NCBI GenBank assembly: GCA_015075625.1
Contig: JABTTZ010000001.1
Coordinates: 992,001-1,056,000 of the forward strand
DNA from: Anaerolineales bacterium
GTDB taxonomy: Bacteria > Chloroflexota > Anaerolineae > Aggregatilineales > UBA2796
DNA: 64,000 nucleotides
Direction: 5' to 3'
Each line of letters begins with the position of its first letter. Within the stretch, counting starts at the first letter, position 1. A model generated the notes under the pieces. The model was given only the letters and a program-made list of their open reading frames with translations. It made no database searches and was not told the DNA's origin. This document shows, piece after piece, positions 17,019 to 26,494 of the stretch. The position numbers and the translations under genes were made by a program.

Positions 17019-18092
17019 TCAGGCGCGTCCGCGTTGGACAACCGCCCGTGCTTGTGTCGCTAAGGCGAACAGCGTCTCCGCTGTTGTCCAGAGTGCAACC
17101 TGCCGAGGGACACCTCCCCCTTCACCGAGCATCTCCTCCACTCTCAAGATGATCAGCGCAGATTCAGAATCATAGTCTAGCATAAACCGTCCGATACGAA
17201 ACATGATTTTTTCGATTGGGGCAAGGGGCGAAAAAACCCACTCTCCCGCAACACCCCCCACAAAGCCATCGATCTGATCGGCAAGCTGCGCGGCTTGTGT
17301 TTTTTCTAACAGGAAGGTCAGCGGCGTTTTTGTTTCTTCGGTCTCGCCTGCTGCTTGAAGGTAAAACACACGATTCCCCGGCTTCCCAACTGCCTCCAAT
17401 GCCAAGTGAACAACGGGGCGCACCACGCTGATCTGCCGTTCGTCGTTGGCGTCGGGGCGTGGTTCGGGGAGGTATGCCGTCTCGTTCATTTGGAGGATCA
17501 TCGGGCGTCCGTTCGGCGTCAGGCGGATCACCGACAGCGAGGCGGGCGAGATGTCAATCCGTTGAAACAAATCGAGATGCATTCCTAAATAGTGGGCGAG
17601 GATCAGCTTGATCAAGTCACTGTGAGAGACAACGGCAACCCGTTGGCGGGGGTGGCGTGCCATGATCCCTTCCAACGCATCCACCGCCCGTAACTGCGCC
17701 CAACGGATCGTCTCGCCTTTTGTCTCGTCTGTCTCCCCATCGGGAAAGCGCACCCGCGATGGGTACACTTGTACCGCCCGCCAGAGCTTACGCCCGGCAA
17801 GTTTGCGCAGTTCGCCGCCCTGCCACGCGCCAAAACGCACCTCCCCAACATCCGCCAAAAGCGTCAGCGCCACATGCGGATGATGATCCAAAACCGCCTG
17901 CGCCGTTTCTTGGCAGCGTTCCAATGGGCTGCTGTAAAGGGCGTCAAGGGCGGTATCTTTCAGCCGTTCACCGAGGGCAATCGCCTGCGCCTTGCCATGC
18001 TCATTCAAATGGACATCTGGCGTCCAACCGGCAAGTTTGCCCGTTTTGACATAATCATTCACGGCGTGGCGGATCAAGAGCAGTTCGGTCAT
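17019..18092 (-). CDS. Histidine phosphatase fused to DUF3090
   Basis: 357 residues. Residues 1-205 are a histidine phosphatase of the MSMEG_4193 type: catalytic IRHAVNDYV (His 9), the YSSPLERCQETA arginine region and VVSHSDLI for the second His. Residues 230-357 are a DUF3090 domain: HLALEAVGKPGNRVFYLQAAG, TFLLEKTQAAQLADQIDGF and MLDYDSESALIILRVEE. In Actinobacteria these are separate adjacent genes, so the fusion supports a physical complex. ATG 18092 was chosen at the catalytic motif; a frame from 18146 adds 18 residues with no similarity. The phosphatase substrate is not known. Confidence 0.88.
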   Translation of the reverse strand: MTELLLIRHAVNDYVKTGKLAGWTPDVHLNEHGKAQAIALGERLKDTALDALYSSPLERCQETAQAVLDHHPHVALTLLADVGEVRFGAWQGGELRKLAGRKLWRAVQVYPSRVRFPDGETDETKGETIRWAQLRAVDALEGIMARHPRQRVAVVSHSDLIKLILAHYLGMHLDLFQRIDISPASLSVIRLTPNGRPMILQMNETAYLPEPRPDANDERQISVVRPVVHLALEAVGKPGNRVFYLQAAGETEETKTPLTFLLEKTQAAQLADQIDGFVGGVAGEWVFSPLAPIEKIMFRIGRFMLDYDSESALIILRVEEMLGEGGGVPRQVALWTTAETLFALATQARAVVQRGRA

Positions 18093-18111
18093 CGGTGGTT
18101 TGGCTTTCCAA

Positions 18112-18798
18112 TCACTCAGGGAACAACACAAAGGTGGGCAAATCACGGTAGCGCAGCACGCGGCTGAAGCCTTGCCAACGTTTGATCAGCCCGGGCATCG
18201 TAGGGACGTTAATCGCATCGGTGAAAAAATCGTCTGTATAGAGTTGCAGCGAGCCGATCCCATCAAACATCGTCAGGCGGGCGTTTGGCTCCGCATTATA
18301 GATGGTGGCGACGATTAGGTGTGACCTGGGGTACATCCACTCCACCCCCCCAATGTCTAACAAAACCCGCACATAGGCGGGCGTTCCCAACCAGCGCATC
18401 GTATCGCCAAGCGTTAGCCTCGTTAGAATCCCACTGCTGCTTTGCTGCCCATAGATGGGCATAGCTACAATGCCGCGCACCACATCCCCTTTGGGATCGC
18501 GCAGGATGAACACTTGAAGGGTTGCCCCTGTATAGATGCTGGTTGTCTCGTTTCCCTCCTCGCCACGTTGGAGGTCAGCCGTCAGTGGGTGAGCGGCAAG
18601 GGCTTCCTCCACCGCCTCAAATGGTGTTGCGCCGGGGAAAATCCCAAACAAACACAAGCGTGGGCAGGGCATTCCGTTCGCAAAGGTGGCAATCTGCGCG
18701 TAGGGGCTTGCTTCGCTGTAGCGCCTCCCCCGTGCAGCAGCAATTAAAATAGCGATGATCACCATACTGAGTGATACACGAGAGAGTAAGTGCCACAT
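18112..18798 (-). CDS. Hypothetical exported protein
   Basis: 228 residues with an N-terminal hydrophobic segment (LLSRVSLSMVIIAILIAAARG), a signal peptide or anchor. Two Cys close together (MPCPRLCLFGIFPGAT) open the mature domain, a pattern seen in other uncharacterised Chloroflexi exported proteins. It ends 19 bases before the phosphatase-DUF3090 gene and follows a receiver protein gene by 30 bases. It is probably in the same operon. No function was recognised. Confidence 0.7.
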   Translation of the reverse strand: MWHLLSRVSLSMVIIAILIAAARGRRYSEASPYAQIATFANGMPCPRLCLFGIFPGATPFEAVEEALAAHPLTADLQRGEEGNETTSIYTGATLQVFILRDPKGDVVRGIVAMPIYGQQSSSGILTRLTLGDTMRWLGTPAYVRVLLDIGGVEWMYPRSHLIVATIYNAEPNARLTMFDGIGSLQLYTDDFFTDAINVPTMPGLIKRWQGFSRVLRYRDLPTFVLFPE

Positions 18799-18828
18799 GA
18801 AACGTGGAAGTAAAGCGTGTGTGTGGGC

Positions 18829-19326
18829 TTAATTGAGCGGCGCAGCCGAATAGTCCCCAGTTGGGGGGATCGGTGGGATCGGTGCCGTGGGCGCTGCTGG
18901 GGCTGGCGGTGTTGAAGGAAGCGTTCCGCCGTCGCCATCGGGGGGCGTGCGGGGCTTGTTCAAAAGGCGGCTCAACTCGTTGGAAAGATCTTGCAAGCGA
19001 ACGGGTTTTGTCAGATAGCCATCCGCGCCGGCGTCACGCGCCCGCTGCTTAGAGACAGAATCGACACGGGCAGAGATAATCAGGACGGGCAAATTAGCCA
19101 GAGCGGCATATTCTGGGAGCGTGCGGATACGGCGACAAATTTCAAAGCCCTCAATATCAGGCAGCATCAAATCCAAGATCAGAAGTTCTGGCTGCTCTGC
19201 TTGCAGGAGGGTAAGCCCATCCTCCCCGCTGAGCGCCCCAACGGTCTGAAAGCCGCTGATCTGGAGGAATGTTTCAAGCATTTCCACCGTCATCGGCTCA
19301 TCATCGACGATCAAGAGTTTCGGCAT
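18829..19326 (-). CDS. Stand-alone response regulator with Pro-rich tail
   Basis: About 165 residues. A receiver domain fills residues 1-120: acidic pair VDDEP, phosphoacceptor Asp in LLILDLMLPD, Lys in YLTKPV. There is no DNA-binding domain. The last 40 residues are Pro/Ala/Thr-rich (TPPAPAAPTAPIPPIPP). ATG 19326 follows GGAAAGG at a good distance; the frame could start at 19362. It is first in a run of minus-strand genes leading into the phosphatase/DUF3090 cassette, which hints that the cassette is under signalling control. Confidence 0.85.
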   Translation of the reverse strand: MPKLLIVDDEPMTVEMLETFLQISGFQTVGALSGEDGLTLLQAEQPELLILDLMLPDIEGFEICRRIRTLPEYAALANLPVLIISARVDSVSKQRARDAGADGYLTKPVRLQDLSNELSRLLNKPRTPPDGDGGTLPSTPPAPAAPTAPIPPIPPTGDYSAAPLN

Positions 19327-19471
19327 CGCCGCGCCTTTCCGAAAATCCGCCAAAACAACCATAGAGAAATCCCTTTACCAAATTCAATTATAGCCACAAG
19401 ACCTGCGAAACGAAATGCAGCGTGCGCCGTGAGTCGTTGAGTCCCCTGCCACCCCGATGTACAATCCCCCC

Positions 19472-21466
19472 ATGAAGACTCAACTCATTCGCCTGCCGCG
19501 CCTAATGCTGATTAGTTTTGGTGTGTTTCTCATCCTCAGTGGGCTGCTCTACTATGGCATCTACAACAGACGCCGCCAGCCCGCCGGATATACCTGTTTT
19601 TTCTTTGACGAGGCACAAGGGCGCTTTTTAGTTGATGTTGAAAGCGGTGTTTTTGTCCGTGACCGCCGCGAACAGACTATCCAGCCCTCACTCTACCGCG
19701 AGTATGTTGGCGGGCGCTATGCCATCGCTGTACAGGAATATACCCCTAACGATTATACCCGCTGGCAGTTGATCCTTGAGCCAACGGCGGGCGGGCGCCC
19801 GATCCCAATCACGGATCGCCTTCTCTTTGCCTACACCTATGCCGTTGCGCCGGGGGCAACACCACGCCTCTATTTCCAAACCCGAGAGGCGGATTCTTCC
19901 GTTTGGGGGCATGTTGTCGATGTTGCCGAGGATGGCAGCCTGATCGAAAGCCGTTTTTCACTCCCCAATCAGGCGGGCTATTGGCGCTGGTCAGACGATG
20001 GGACGATATTGGTGAACACCGTCAACATCGATGAGGGCAATTTCGCCTATGTCTGGCGGGCGTCGGATCGACAGAGTTTCGCCTACACAAACCCGCAGCC
20101 CTGGAGCGCCCCCTACATCTTCTTTCAACCCGATGAGGATGTCATGATCATCCAGAACACGGATCAACCCCCCCGTGCCTGGGTCTCTATTTTAAAACCG
20201 GATGGGCGCAAGGAAGGTCATTTGCTGCTTGATTCGCCCATTTTGCTCCAGACAGCTATCGAATCGCCAGACGAGCAATGGTTGGCGTTGGATTACTCCG
20301 TGAATTACCCCCACCGCTACCTTGATCTGCTCAGTGCCGATGGACGCCAACGCCAACGGATTGCTGAGTTTAACGAGGCAGAGGTTGCCCGCGAGTGGTT
20401 TGTGTGGGTGGGCGAAAGCCGCTTCTATTACACAGTGGTGAGGGGGCGTTTAGGCTTACCCCCCTCCCCAACGTGGGACATCCTTGGCTATGACATGGCA
20501 GCGCACCAACCCCTTGAGGTGGCGCGTGGGCTGCGTGACGCCCCTAGCCCTGAGCCAACCGCTAGTCAACCACAGCGGTGGGCGGTTACATTCCACGATC
20601 CCGATGAGACACAGCGCGTCGTCCTGATGAACATTGATGGAGCAGCGCAAACCACCCTTGTGAAGGGGGCAGATGATGCGGGCGCTCCCTATTGGTCGGG
20701 AGACGGCTCGCGGGTGGCTGTCGTTTGGGCAAAAGGAAAGGGTGCTGAGCGCTTAGTTTACCTGACCACCGCCCGCCGCGATGGATCGGAACAAACCACC
20801 TACCATCATGGGTTCTGGGATTACCGCGAACTGCGTTGGCTGGATAGCACAACCCTTGCCTTCATCAGTTGGGGTGGGGAAGGGCAGCCAACGCCGTTAT
20901 GGGAGGCGCACCGTCTTGATGTTATCTCCCACGAACAGCGCGCCCTCACGCAAGAGATGCGTGAGATCACCCTCTTTCTGAATACCTCACCCAAAAGCCG
21001 TCTTAGCTTCTGGTGGCGAGATGGAGAAGGAAATATGGGCATGGATGCTTATACCTATGAGGGAACACGCCTTTGGCGTTATGTGGTTTCCGGGGAGGGC
21101 TGGCGTCCCATTGATGGCGTGCTTGATCGGTCTGGAATGTTCATGAGCAGCATTGCTGGCGATCCCAAGGCATTCCCCCTTGCCGATTTCAGCCTTGCCA
21201 CGCTGAAACTTGGTCCATATCGCAATGAAGGCTTGTATCTCGCCCATAACGACGGATCGCCCGCCCTTCCTGTGGCAGGGGGGTTGTATGGCTTGGGCGA
21301 TCCGCTGTGGTCGCCGGATGGAAAATTGTTTGCCTACACCTATAGCAAAAAGGCAGCCGATCCCATCGGCTTGCGCATCCTCACCGCCGAAGGCAACCAG
21401 CTATGGGATATTGACGTGGCGCGAAGCTACGCCAATTTGACCTGGACACCCTGCCAGAATCATTAG
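19472..21466 (+). CDS. Membrane-anchored beta-propeller (TolB/PD40-like) protein
   Basis: About 664 residues from ATG 19472. An N-terminal hydrophobic helix (LMLISFGVFLILSGLLYYGIY) anchors it, with the rest probably outside. The body shows repeated propeller motifs such as YWRWSDDGTILVNTV, YWSGDGSRVAVVWAK and LWSPDGKLFAYTYS, about six or seven blades. These domains usually bind other proteins or glycans. No enzyme motif is present. The stop codon TAG 21464-21466 is also the first three bases of a MITE-like element, so the C-terminus may have been changed by insertion. Confidence 0.75.
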   Translation: MKTQLIRLPRLMLISFGVFLILSGLLYYGIYNRRRQPAGYTCFFFDEAQGRFLVDVESGVFVRDRREQTIQPSLYREYVGGRYAIAVQEYTPNDYTRWQLILEPTAGGRPIPITDRLLFAYTYAVAPGATPRLYFQTREADSSVWGHVVDVAEDGSLIESRFSLPNQAGYWRWSDDGTILVNTVNIDEGNFAYVWRASDRQSFAYTNPQPWSAPYIFFQPDEDVMIIQNTDQPPRAWVSILKPDGRKEGHLLLDSPILLQTAIESPDEQWLALDYSVNYPHRYLDLLSADGRQRQRIAEFNEAEVAREWFVWVGESRFYYTVVRGRLGLPPSPTWDILGYDMAAHQPLEVARGLRDAPSPEPTASQPQRWAVTFHDPDETQRVVLMNIDGAAQTTLVKGADDAGAPYWSGDGSRVAVVWAKGKGAERLVYLTTARRDGSEQTTYHHGFWDYRELRWLDSTTLAFISWGGEGQPTPLWEAHRLDVISHEQRALTQEMREITLFLNTSPKSRLSFWWRDGEGNMGMDAYTYEGTRLWRYVVSGEGWRPIDGVLDRSGMFMSSIAGDPKAFPLADFSLATLKLGPYRNEGLYLAHNDGSPALPVAGGLYGLGDPLWSPDGKLFAYTYSKKAADPIGLRILTAEGNQLWDIDVARSYANLTWTPCQNH

Positions 21467-21823
21467 GCTCTGTTGATATTTTGGGTTCAGAACCCCTCTC
21501 CCCTTTCCCCGTAAACGGGGAAAGAGGGGCAAAACAGGTACGGGGCGGTTGGTTTTCAAGCCCCCAACGGGTGGCTGCTCATAGCCCGCTGCTTTAGCGG
21601 CGGGCGCAACCCTGCGTGCGCTCCGGCGGGGGCGCGGGTAAAGCCCACGCGCTAAGGATGATCACCCCGTTGGGGCTTAAAACAGCATAGACAATGCGGG
21701 GTTGTCTTTCAGCCCCGAAGGGGTGGTTACTTTCAGCCCGCTGCTTCAGCGGCGGGCGCTCACACATGGCGATGGGCGCAATGCCTTGCGCCCCTACGAG
21801 AAATAGACTGTGAACAGAACCTA
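21464..21823. mobile_element. Composite MITE-like element, family B, about 360 bases
   Basis: Ends are TAGGCTCTGTTGA (21464-21476) and TGAACAGAACCTA (21811-21823), matching as inverted repeats at 11 of 13 positions. Inside are a CCCCTTTCCCCGT/ACGGGGAAAG hairpin, two copies of the GCCCGCTGCTT(T/C)AGCGGCGGGC core (near 21583 and 21735) and the GCGATGGGCGCAATGCCTTGCGCCCC segment. It begins on the stop codon of the gene before it. The stretch 21824-22006 beyond it shows nothing recognisable. Confidence 0.65.
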
Positions 21824-22006
21824 AGTATCCATTCGTAAATTAAACAGTGAACCGTAGGGGGAGTGAAGGAATTTTTGAAATAGATTCTAACCTGTTGGGA
21901 TTACGTAGGCGACCACACAGATCTGTCGCTACCACGTATTGGCGTGCAAGTACCCTTTCTTTGTCTGAAGAAGGAGTGAATTAGTATCTTCCTGATGTAG
22001 GACCAA

Positions 22007-22882
22007 CTAATCGTTTTTACTGCCTCCATCATCCTCCATATCGCTTTCAAGGGCATCTTCTGGAATGCCTAAAATTGCCGCTCCCCGTTTTTTGTACGCC
22101 TGATAGCTCTTGAGATTGGTATAAGGTGATCCCTCAAAGCCATCTTCTCGTGCCATCGCACGGGTGCGATAATTCATCTAATAATCATCAAAGACTTCAA
22201 TCCCTAGGTTGGCAAAGACCCCAGTTCCATTCATTAAACGATCCAGATGCGTTGTTGAGCCAATATTTTTGGTATTTCCGCTGCCGGGCATGTCCGAGGA
22301 GATGCGATATTTCTCGTGAAGAAAGAGTTGAAAGTCACTCGCCACAGAAGGAATCCTATCGAGATCGGCAAGCGTATAGACAGTTCGTTCGTCAATGTTT
22401 TCTACGCGATTGTAGATCACACCAAGGACATAATGCTTCGCATAGCGATTATAGGCAAATGTGCTGCTCACTGGACGATCACGAGTGCGGAAATACCCCC
22501 CAAACGTTCCTAACGTCATCCCGCTGACGCGCATGTTCCCGTTTTTATTGGGCTGTGTGCGATAGGTTGTCTTGATATCCACCGCAATGCAAACGCTTTC
22601 ATCAGATTTCGAGATGAGACTAATATCTGGATACTGGTTTTGTGTCTGAGCAAGCACAATATGATAGCCTTGGTCTTCTCCAAAACGTAGGATCACCGGA
22701 CATAGAAGCAGTTCAAGGACTTTCGATAAGACTTTTGTGTCTATTGAAATGGTATAGATGCGCTTGTAGATATCAATAAACCCTTTGACCGTCCAATCAC
22801 CGTTGGGGGTTACAAGGCGTTCCTGAAAGGCATCCATATAGTGAAGTAAGCGTTCCCCAAAGGAATCATGTGGCAAGCTCAT
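22007..22882 (-). pseudogene. EcoRV-like type II restriction endonuclease, interrupted by an in-frame amber codon
   Basis: The first 234 codons match EcoRV along their length: DTKVLSKVLELL, YPDISL (Asp 86), VAVDIKTTY (Asp 102 and Lys 104) and SGNTKNIGS. The Asp-16-Asp-2-Lys spacing equals that of EcoRV Asp74/Asp90/Lys92, so the catalytic centre is intact. TAG at 22178-22180 then stops the frame where EcoRV has a Trp (DYWRNYERT). The same frame continues for 56 codons (MNYRTRAMARED...) and resembles the missing EcoRV C-terminus in length and in its RNYERT-like start. TGG to TAG is one base change. Either this is a nonsense mutant, a sequencing error, or the stop is read through. The methyltransferase gene lies 10 bases upstream. 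Confidence 0.8.
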
Positions 22883-22892
22883 GGGCGTTTAT

Positions 22893-23993
22893 CTAAAGCC
22901 CAATCAGCACTAATTCATGGGCTTTTGCGTGAGCCAAAGCGTATTGTTTAGGTTGGGATGATGCGGTTACCTGTTTTTTGTAGCGGCTCAACAAGCGTAT
23001 CAAGTCATCCTTCGAGGGGATACCATCGTCCCGATAGGAAATCACCAAAATACTCTTACGGTGTCGTTCAATCAGTTGCTCAAAAGCCTTTATAATCTCG
23101 CCCGCCTGATTCCAAGGCGATTCTTGTGGTTGCAGACGGCGATGTTTGCTTCGATAGTCTATGTGGGTGCGCCAGGAATCGTAATGGACAAGCCCTTCAA
23201 GAAAATGATAAAAATCGCGGTAATCAACACCGATTCCTTTTCGGTTAAGGTAAGGAGGATCGATATAGACCAGATCAGCGCCTGTCGGGGTTTCCGCTGC
23301 ATCAACGTGGAGCGCATGATTTGTCTGACCATTGTCAAAGATTGCGCGGTTTGCCTCAGCGGCAAAGTTCCGAAAGTGCCTTTCAAAAGGCGTGTTCCAA
23401 GTCGTTTCATTGCCAAAACTGCGTTCCACATGGGCAGTTCGCATGTAAAGATTGGCACGATGAAAGAGATTGTACGGGCGCTTGATAAGACAGGCTTGGA
23501 ACAGAGCAAAAAGCGCTAGTGCTTGTTTGTATTGGTCAGAGAACAACGCCTGAATATTGTGGACGACCCGATCTAGCCCAGCATTTTCTTCAGAGGTGAA
23601 ATATATCCCCTCAAAAGTCTTTTGAATGAAGGTTGGATAGTCCACCCCTTCCTGAGCAGTCAAGACCCGATCAATATCCCCCGGCGAGAGCGTTACCTGC
23701 CGATTCTCAATGAGCGCTTGCCCAATATGCCAATTGAAGGTCAACAGATCGTTATATATTACCTGTTTACCCGCATTCTTGAACATATGACTCACAGCCC
23801 CCGTCCCGCCGAAAACATCCAGCACAGTGTCAAATGACAAATGCCAGACGTTTTCCCAAATCCAATCAACCAACGTTCGTTTGCTCCCCTGATACCGCGT
23901 TGAGGGAAAAGGGTAGTTAAAGGGGCGAACAGATCCCGGCGAAAACAAGGACAGTTGTTGAGAGGGCATGATCCCATCTTCTTCATCCGGCAT
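22893..23993 (-). CDS. D12-class DNA adenine methyltransferase
   Basis: 366 residues from ATG 23993; ATG 23969 (MPSQQLSLFSPGS) is an alternative start. Motifs: STRYQGSKRTL near the N-terminus, the SAM-binding loop LDVFGGTGAVS, and the catalytic DPPY (LVYIDPPYLNRKG). This is the N6-adenine type. It is the cognate partner of the EcoRV-like nuclease directly downstream, and together they form a type II restriction-modification unit. If the nuclease keeps EcoRV specificity the target would be GATATC, which is an inference only. The gene is intact, so methylation may persist even if restriction is lost. Confidence 0.88.
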   Translation of the reverse strand: MPDEEDGIMPSQQLSLFSPGSVRPFNYPFPSTRYQGSKRTLVDWIWENVWHLSFDTVLDVFGGTGAVSHMFKNAGKQVIYNDLLTFNWHIGQALIENRQVTLSPGDIDRVLTAQEGVDYPTFIQKTFEGIYFTSEENAGLDRVVHNIQALFSDQYKQALALFALFQACLIKRPYNLFHRANLYMRTAHVERSFGNETTWNTPFERHFRNFAAEANRAIFDNGQTNHALHVDAAETPTGADLVYIDPPYLNRKGIGVDYRDFYHFLEGLVHYDSWRTHIDYRSKHRRLQPQESPWNQAGEIIKAFEQLIERHRKSILVISYRDDGIPSKDDLIRLLSRYKKQVTASSQPKQYALAHAKAHELVLIGL

Positions 23994-24096
23994 ACTTACA
24001 AGGATAGACAGATTGCCGTAGATTGTCTAATCCCGCCAGAGTATGATGATATTATATGACTGATATGCCGATGATGCGCCCCTCCCATCTCTCCCC

Positions 24097-25386
24097 TCAC
24101 CCCGCCGCCGCCAGCGCCTCTCGGAATGCCATCAAGGTTGCCGTGATGACTTCCTCCCCATGCGCGGCGGAGAGAAACCCCGCTTCAAAGGCGGAAGGCG
24201 CAAGGTACACCCCCCGTTCCAACAAGGCGTGGAACACACGCCCATACCGTCCAGCATCGCAGCGCTTTGCCGACTCATAATCCGTGATGGGCTGTTCGGC
24301 AAAGAAGAAGCCAAACATCGTGCCAGCGCTCCCCGCCTGAAAGGGAATCCCCTTTTCCGCCGCAGTCTCTCGTAAGCCGTTCACCAAGCGCGTCGTCGCC
24401 GCCTCTGTCTGGGCAAAGACCTCCGGCGTCCAGCCCTCCAACGTTGCCAGCCCCGCCGCCATTGCCAACGGGTTGCCAGAGAGCGTCCCCGCTTGGTACA
24501 TCTTCCCCGCCGGCGCAACCATCGCCATAATGTCCGCCCGTCCGCCATAGGCACCGACGGGCAAGCCACCCCCAATGACTTTTCCGAGAGTCGTCAGGTC
24601 GGGGGAAACTCTGTATCGCGCCTGTGCGCCGCCAAGCGCCACGCGAAAGCCAGTCATGACCTCATCGAAAATCAAAAGTGTGCCATGTCGTGCCGTCAGA
24701 TCGCGCAGCGCGGACAAGTACCCCTCAGCCGGAAGGACAAACCCCATATTGCCAACCACCGGTTCAAGGATCACGGCGGCAATCTCCTTTGGATGATCGG
24801 CAAAAACACTTTCTAGCGCGGGAAGATCGTTGAAAGGAAGGCTGATTGTATCTGCCGTGACACCCGCCGGAACGCCCGGACTATCGGGCAAGCCAAGCGT
24901 TGCCACGCCCGATCCCGCCTGCACAAGCAGCATGTCGCCATGTCCGTGATAATGTCCGGCAAATTTGACGATTTTCGCCCGCCCGGTGTAGGCGCGGGCA
25001 AGGCGGAGGGCGCTCATCGTCGCCTCTGTGCCGCTGTTCACAAAGCGGAGGCGCTCCATCGAGGGGACGCGGGCAATAACCTGTTCGGCAAGGGCGGTTT
25101 CAAGGGCAGTCGGTGCGCCATAGCTTGTCCCCCGCCCCGCTTGGCTGCGGATTGCCTCAACCACAGCGGGGGCAGCATGACCCAAGACCAGCGGACCCCA
25201 ACTCAACACGTAATCAATGTAACGGTTGCCATCGGCATCCCACAGGTACGCGCCCTCGGCGTGATTGATGAACAGCGGCGTCCCCCCAACGCCCCGAAAG
25301 GCACGCACAGGCGAATTTACCCCGCCGGGAATCACCGCTTGGGCGGCAGTATAGAGACGGTTTGATGCGGTGGTTTGGTAAGGCAT
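24097..25386 (-). CDS. hemL: Glutamate-1-semialdehyde 2,1-aminomutase
   Basis: 429 residues, full length. The PLP Lys lies in [33 protein letters not shown] and [15 protein letters not shown] are present. The enzyme converts glutamate-1-semialdehyde to 5-aminolevulinate in the C5 route of tetrapyrrole synthesis. It lies downstream of hemD and hemB on the same strand, with a 124-base gap that holds an unusual repeat. ATG 25386 is a standard family start ([15 protein letters not shown]). Confidence 0.96.
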   Translation of the reverse strand: MPYQTTASNRLYTAAQAVIPGGVNSPVRAFRGVGGTPLFINHAEGAYLWDADGNRYIDYVLSWGPLVLGHAAPAVVEAIRSQAGRGTSYGAPTALETALAEQVIARVPSMERLRFVNSGTEATMSALRLARAYTGRAKIVKFAGHYHGHGDMLLVQAGSGVATLGLPDSPGVPAGVTADTISLPFNDLPALESVFADHPKEIAAVILEPVVGNMGFVLPAEGYLSALRDLTARHGTLLIFDEVMTGFRVALGGAQARYRVSPDLTTLGKVIGGGLPVGAYGGRADIMAMVAPAGKMYQAGTLSGNPLAMAAGLATLEGWTPEVFAQTEAATTRLVNGLRETAAEKGIPFQAGSAGTMFGFFFAEQPITDYESAKRCDAGRYGRVFHALLERGVYLAPSAFEAGFLSAAHGEEVITATLMAFREALAAAG

Positions 25387-25433
25387 GGCATCCCTTTGTT
25401 GGTGCTGTTACTGGATACGCTTAACGGTGTTCA

Positions 25434-25490
25434 TTTTACGCCGTTAACTTTTAAATAACTTTACAGCGTTAACATTACAGCGTAAAGTTA
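25434..25490. promoter_or_regulatory. Repeated TTTAC-N2-CGTTAAC motif and inverted repeat upstream of hemL
   Basis: The hemD-hemB to hemL gap is AT-rich and holds two direct motifs, TTTACGCCGTTAAC near 25435 and TTTACAGCGTTAAC near 25460. A 9-base inverted repeat TAACTTTAC (25456-25464) / GTAAAGTTA (25482-25490) overlaps the second. This could be an operator array for hemL, or a processing or attenuation structure inside the operon. The function is inferred from repetition and position only. Confidence 0.4.
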
Positions 25491-25510
25491 ACGTAACGCC
25501 GTGATCTGAT

Positions 25511-26494
25511 CTAGTCCCCTGCCATGATCCATTGGGCGGCGTCTTTGGCGTGGTAGGTGAGGATCATATCTGCGCCCGCCCGTTTAATCCCCGTCAGCGC
25601 CTCTAAGACGACGCGCTGTTCATCAATCCAGCCGTTCCGCGCCGCCGCCTTAACCATGCTGTACTCGCCGCTCACATTATAGGCGGCAAGGGGGTGATCA
25701 AACGCCTGACGCACGCGCCAGACGAGATCGAGGTATGCCAGCGCGGGCTTCACCATGAGCATATCTGCCCCTTCGTCAACGTCCAGCCGCGCCTCGCGGA
25801 GCGCCTCACGCGCATTTCCTGAGTCCATCTGATAGGCGCGGCGATCCCCGAACTGCGGGGCGCTCTGTGCCGCCTCCCGAAACGGACCATAGAACCCACT
25901 GGCAAATTTGACCGCGTAGGAGAGGATGCTCACCCCGCTGTGGCTGCTGCCATCCAATGCAGCGCGGATCGCTGCGACCATCCCATCCGCCATAGCGCTA
26001 GGGGCGACGACATCGGCGCCCGCATCGGCGTGGGAGAGCGCCACCCGTGCCAAAACATCCAGCGTTTGGTCATTCGCCACCTGCCCATCGTGGAGGATTC
26101 CGCAATGCCCGTGATCGGTGTATTCGCACATACAAACGTCGGTCATGACGACGATCTCTGGGGCGGCGTCTTTTGCGGCGCGAACTGCCTGTTGGACAAT
26201 GCCATCGGGGGCGAAATTTTCGACACCGATGGGGTCTTTGCTGGCGGGCAAGCCGAACAGAATCACGGCGGGAATTCCCAAACGGGCAACCTCGCGTGCC
26301 TCCGCCGCAATCTGATCAACAGAGAGGTGAAAGACGCCGGGCATGGCGCTGATCTCCTCCCGAACATCGCGCCCATGAACGGCAAAAAGGGGGTAGACGA
26401 AATCGACGGGGGCAAGCCGCGTCTCACGGACAAGACGGCGCATGGCGGGGGTCGTCCGCAGGCGGCGTAAGCGGGTGCGTGGAAAGCTCATCAT
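25511..26494 (-). CDS. hemB: Delta-aminolevulinic acid dehydratase (porphobilinogen synthase)
   Basis: 327 residues. The Cys-rich zinc site [14 protein letters not shown] is present, so this is the zinc-dependent type. The two active-site lysines are in [17 protein letters not shown] and [13 protein letters not shown]. It joins two 5-aminolevulinate molecules to porphobilinogen. The start overlaps the end of hemD by an ATGA arrangement (26491-26494), which suggests coupled translation. Confidence 0.96.
   Translation of the reverse strand: MMSFPRTRLRRLRTTPAMRRLVRETRLAPVDFVYPLFAVHGRDVREEISAMPGVFHLSVDQIAAEAREVARLGIPAVILFGLPASKDPIGVENFAPDGIVQQAVRAAKDAAPEIVVMTDVCMCEYTDHGHCGILHDGQVANDQTLDVLARVALSHADAGADVVAPSAMADGMVAAIRAALDGSSHSGVSILSYAVKFASGFYGPFREAAQSAPQFGDRRAYQMDSGNAREALREARLDVDEGADMLMVKPALAYLDLVWRVRQAFDHPLAAYNVSGEYSMVKAAARNGWIDEQRVVLEALTGIKRAGADMILTYHAKDAAQWIMAGD

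Noticed and set aside
22126-22527. A 133-codon plus-strand frame opposite the restriction nuclease
   Set aside because: The minus strand matches EcoRV over its length, so the plus frame is a shadow.
22178-22882. The nuclease as a naturally shorter, intact enzyme
   Set aside because: It remains possible, but the in-frame continuation directly after the TAG resembles the EcoRV C-terminus, so interruption is the better reading.
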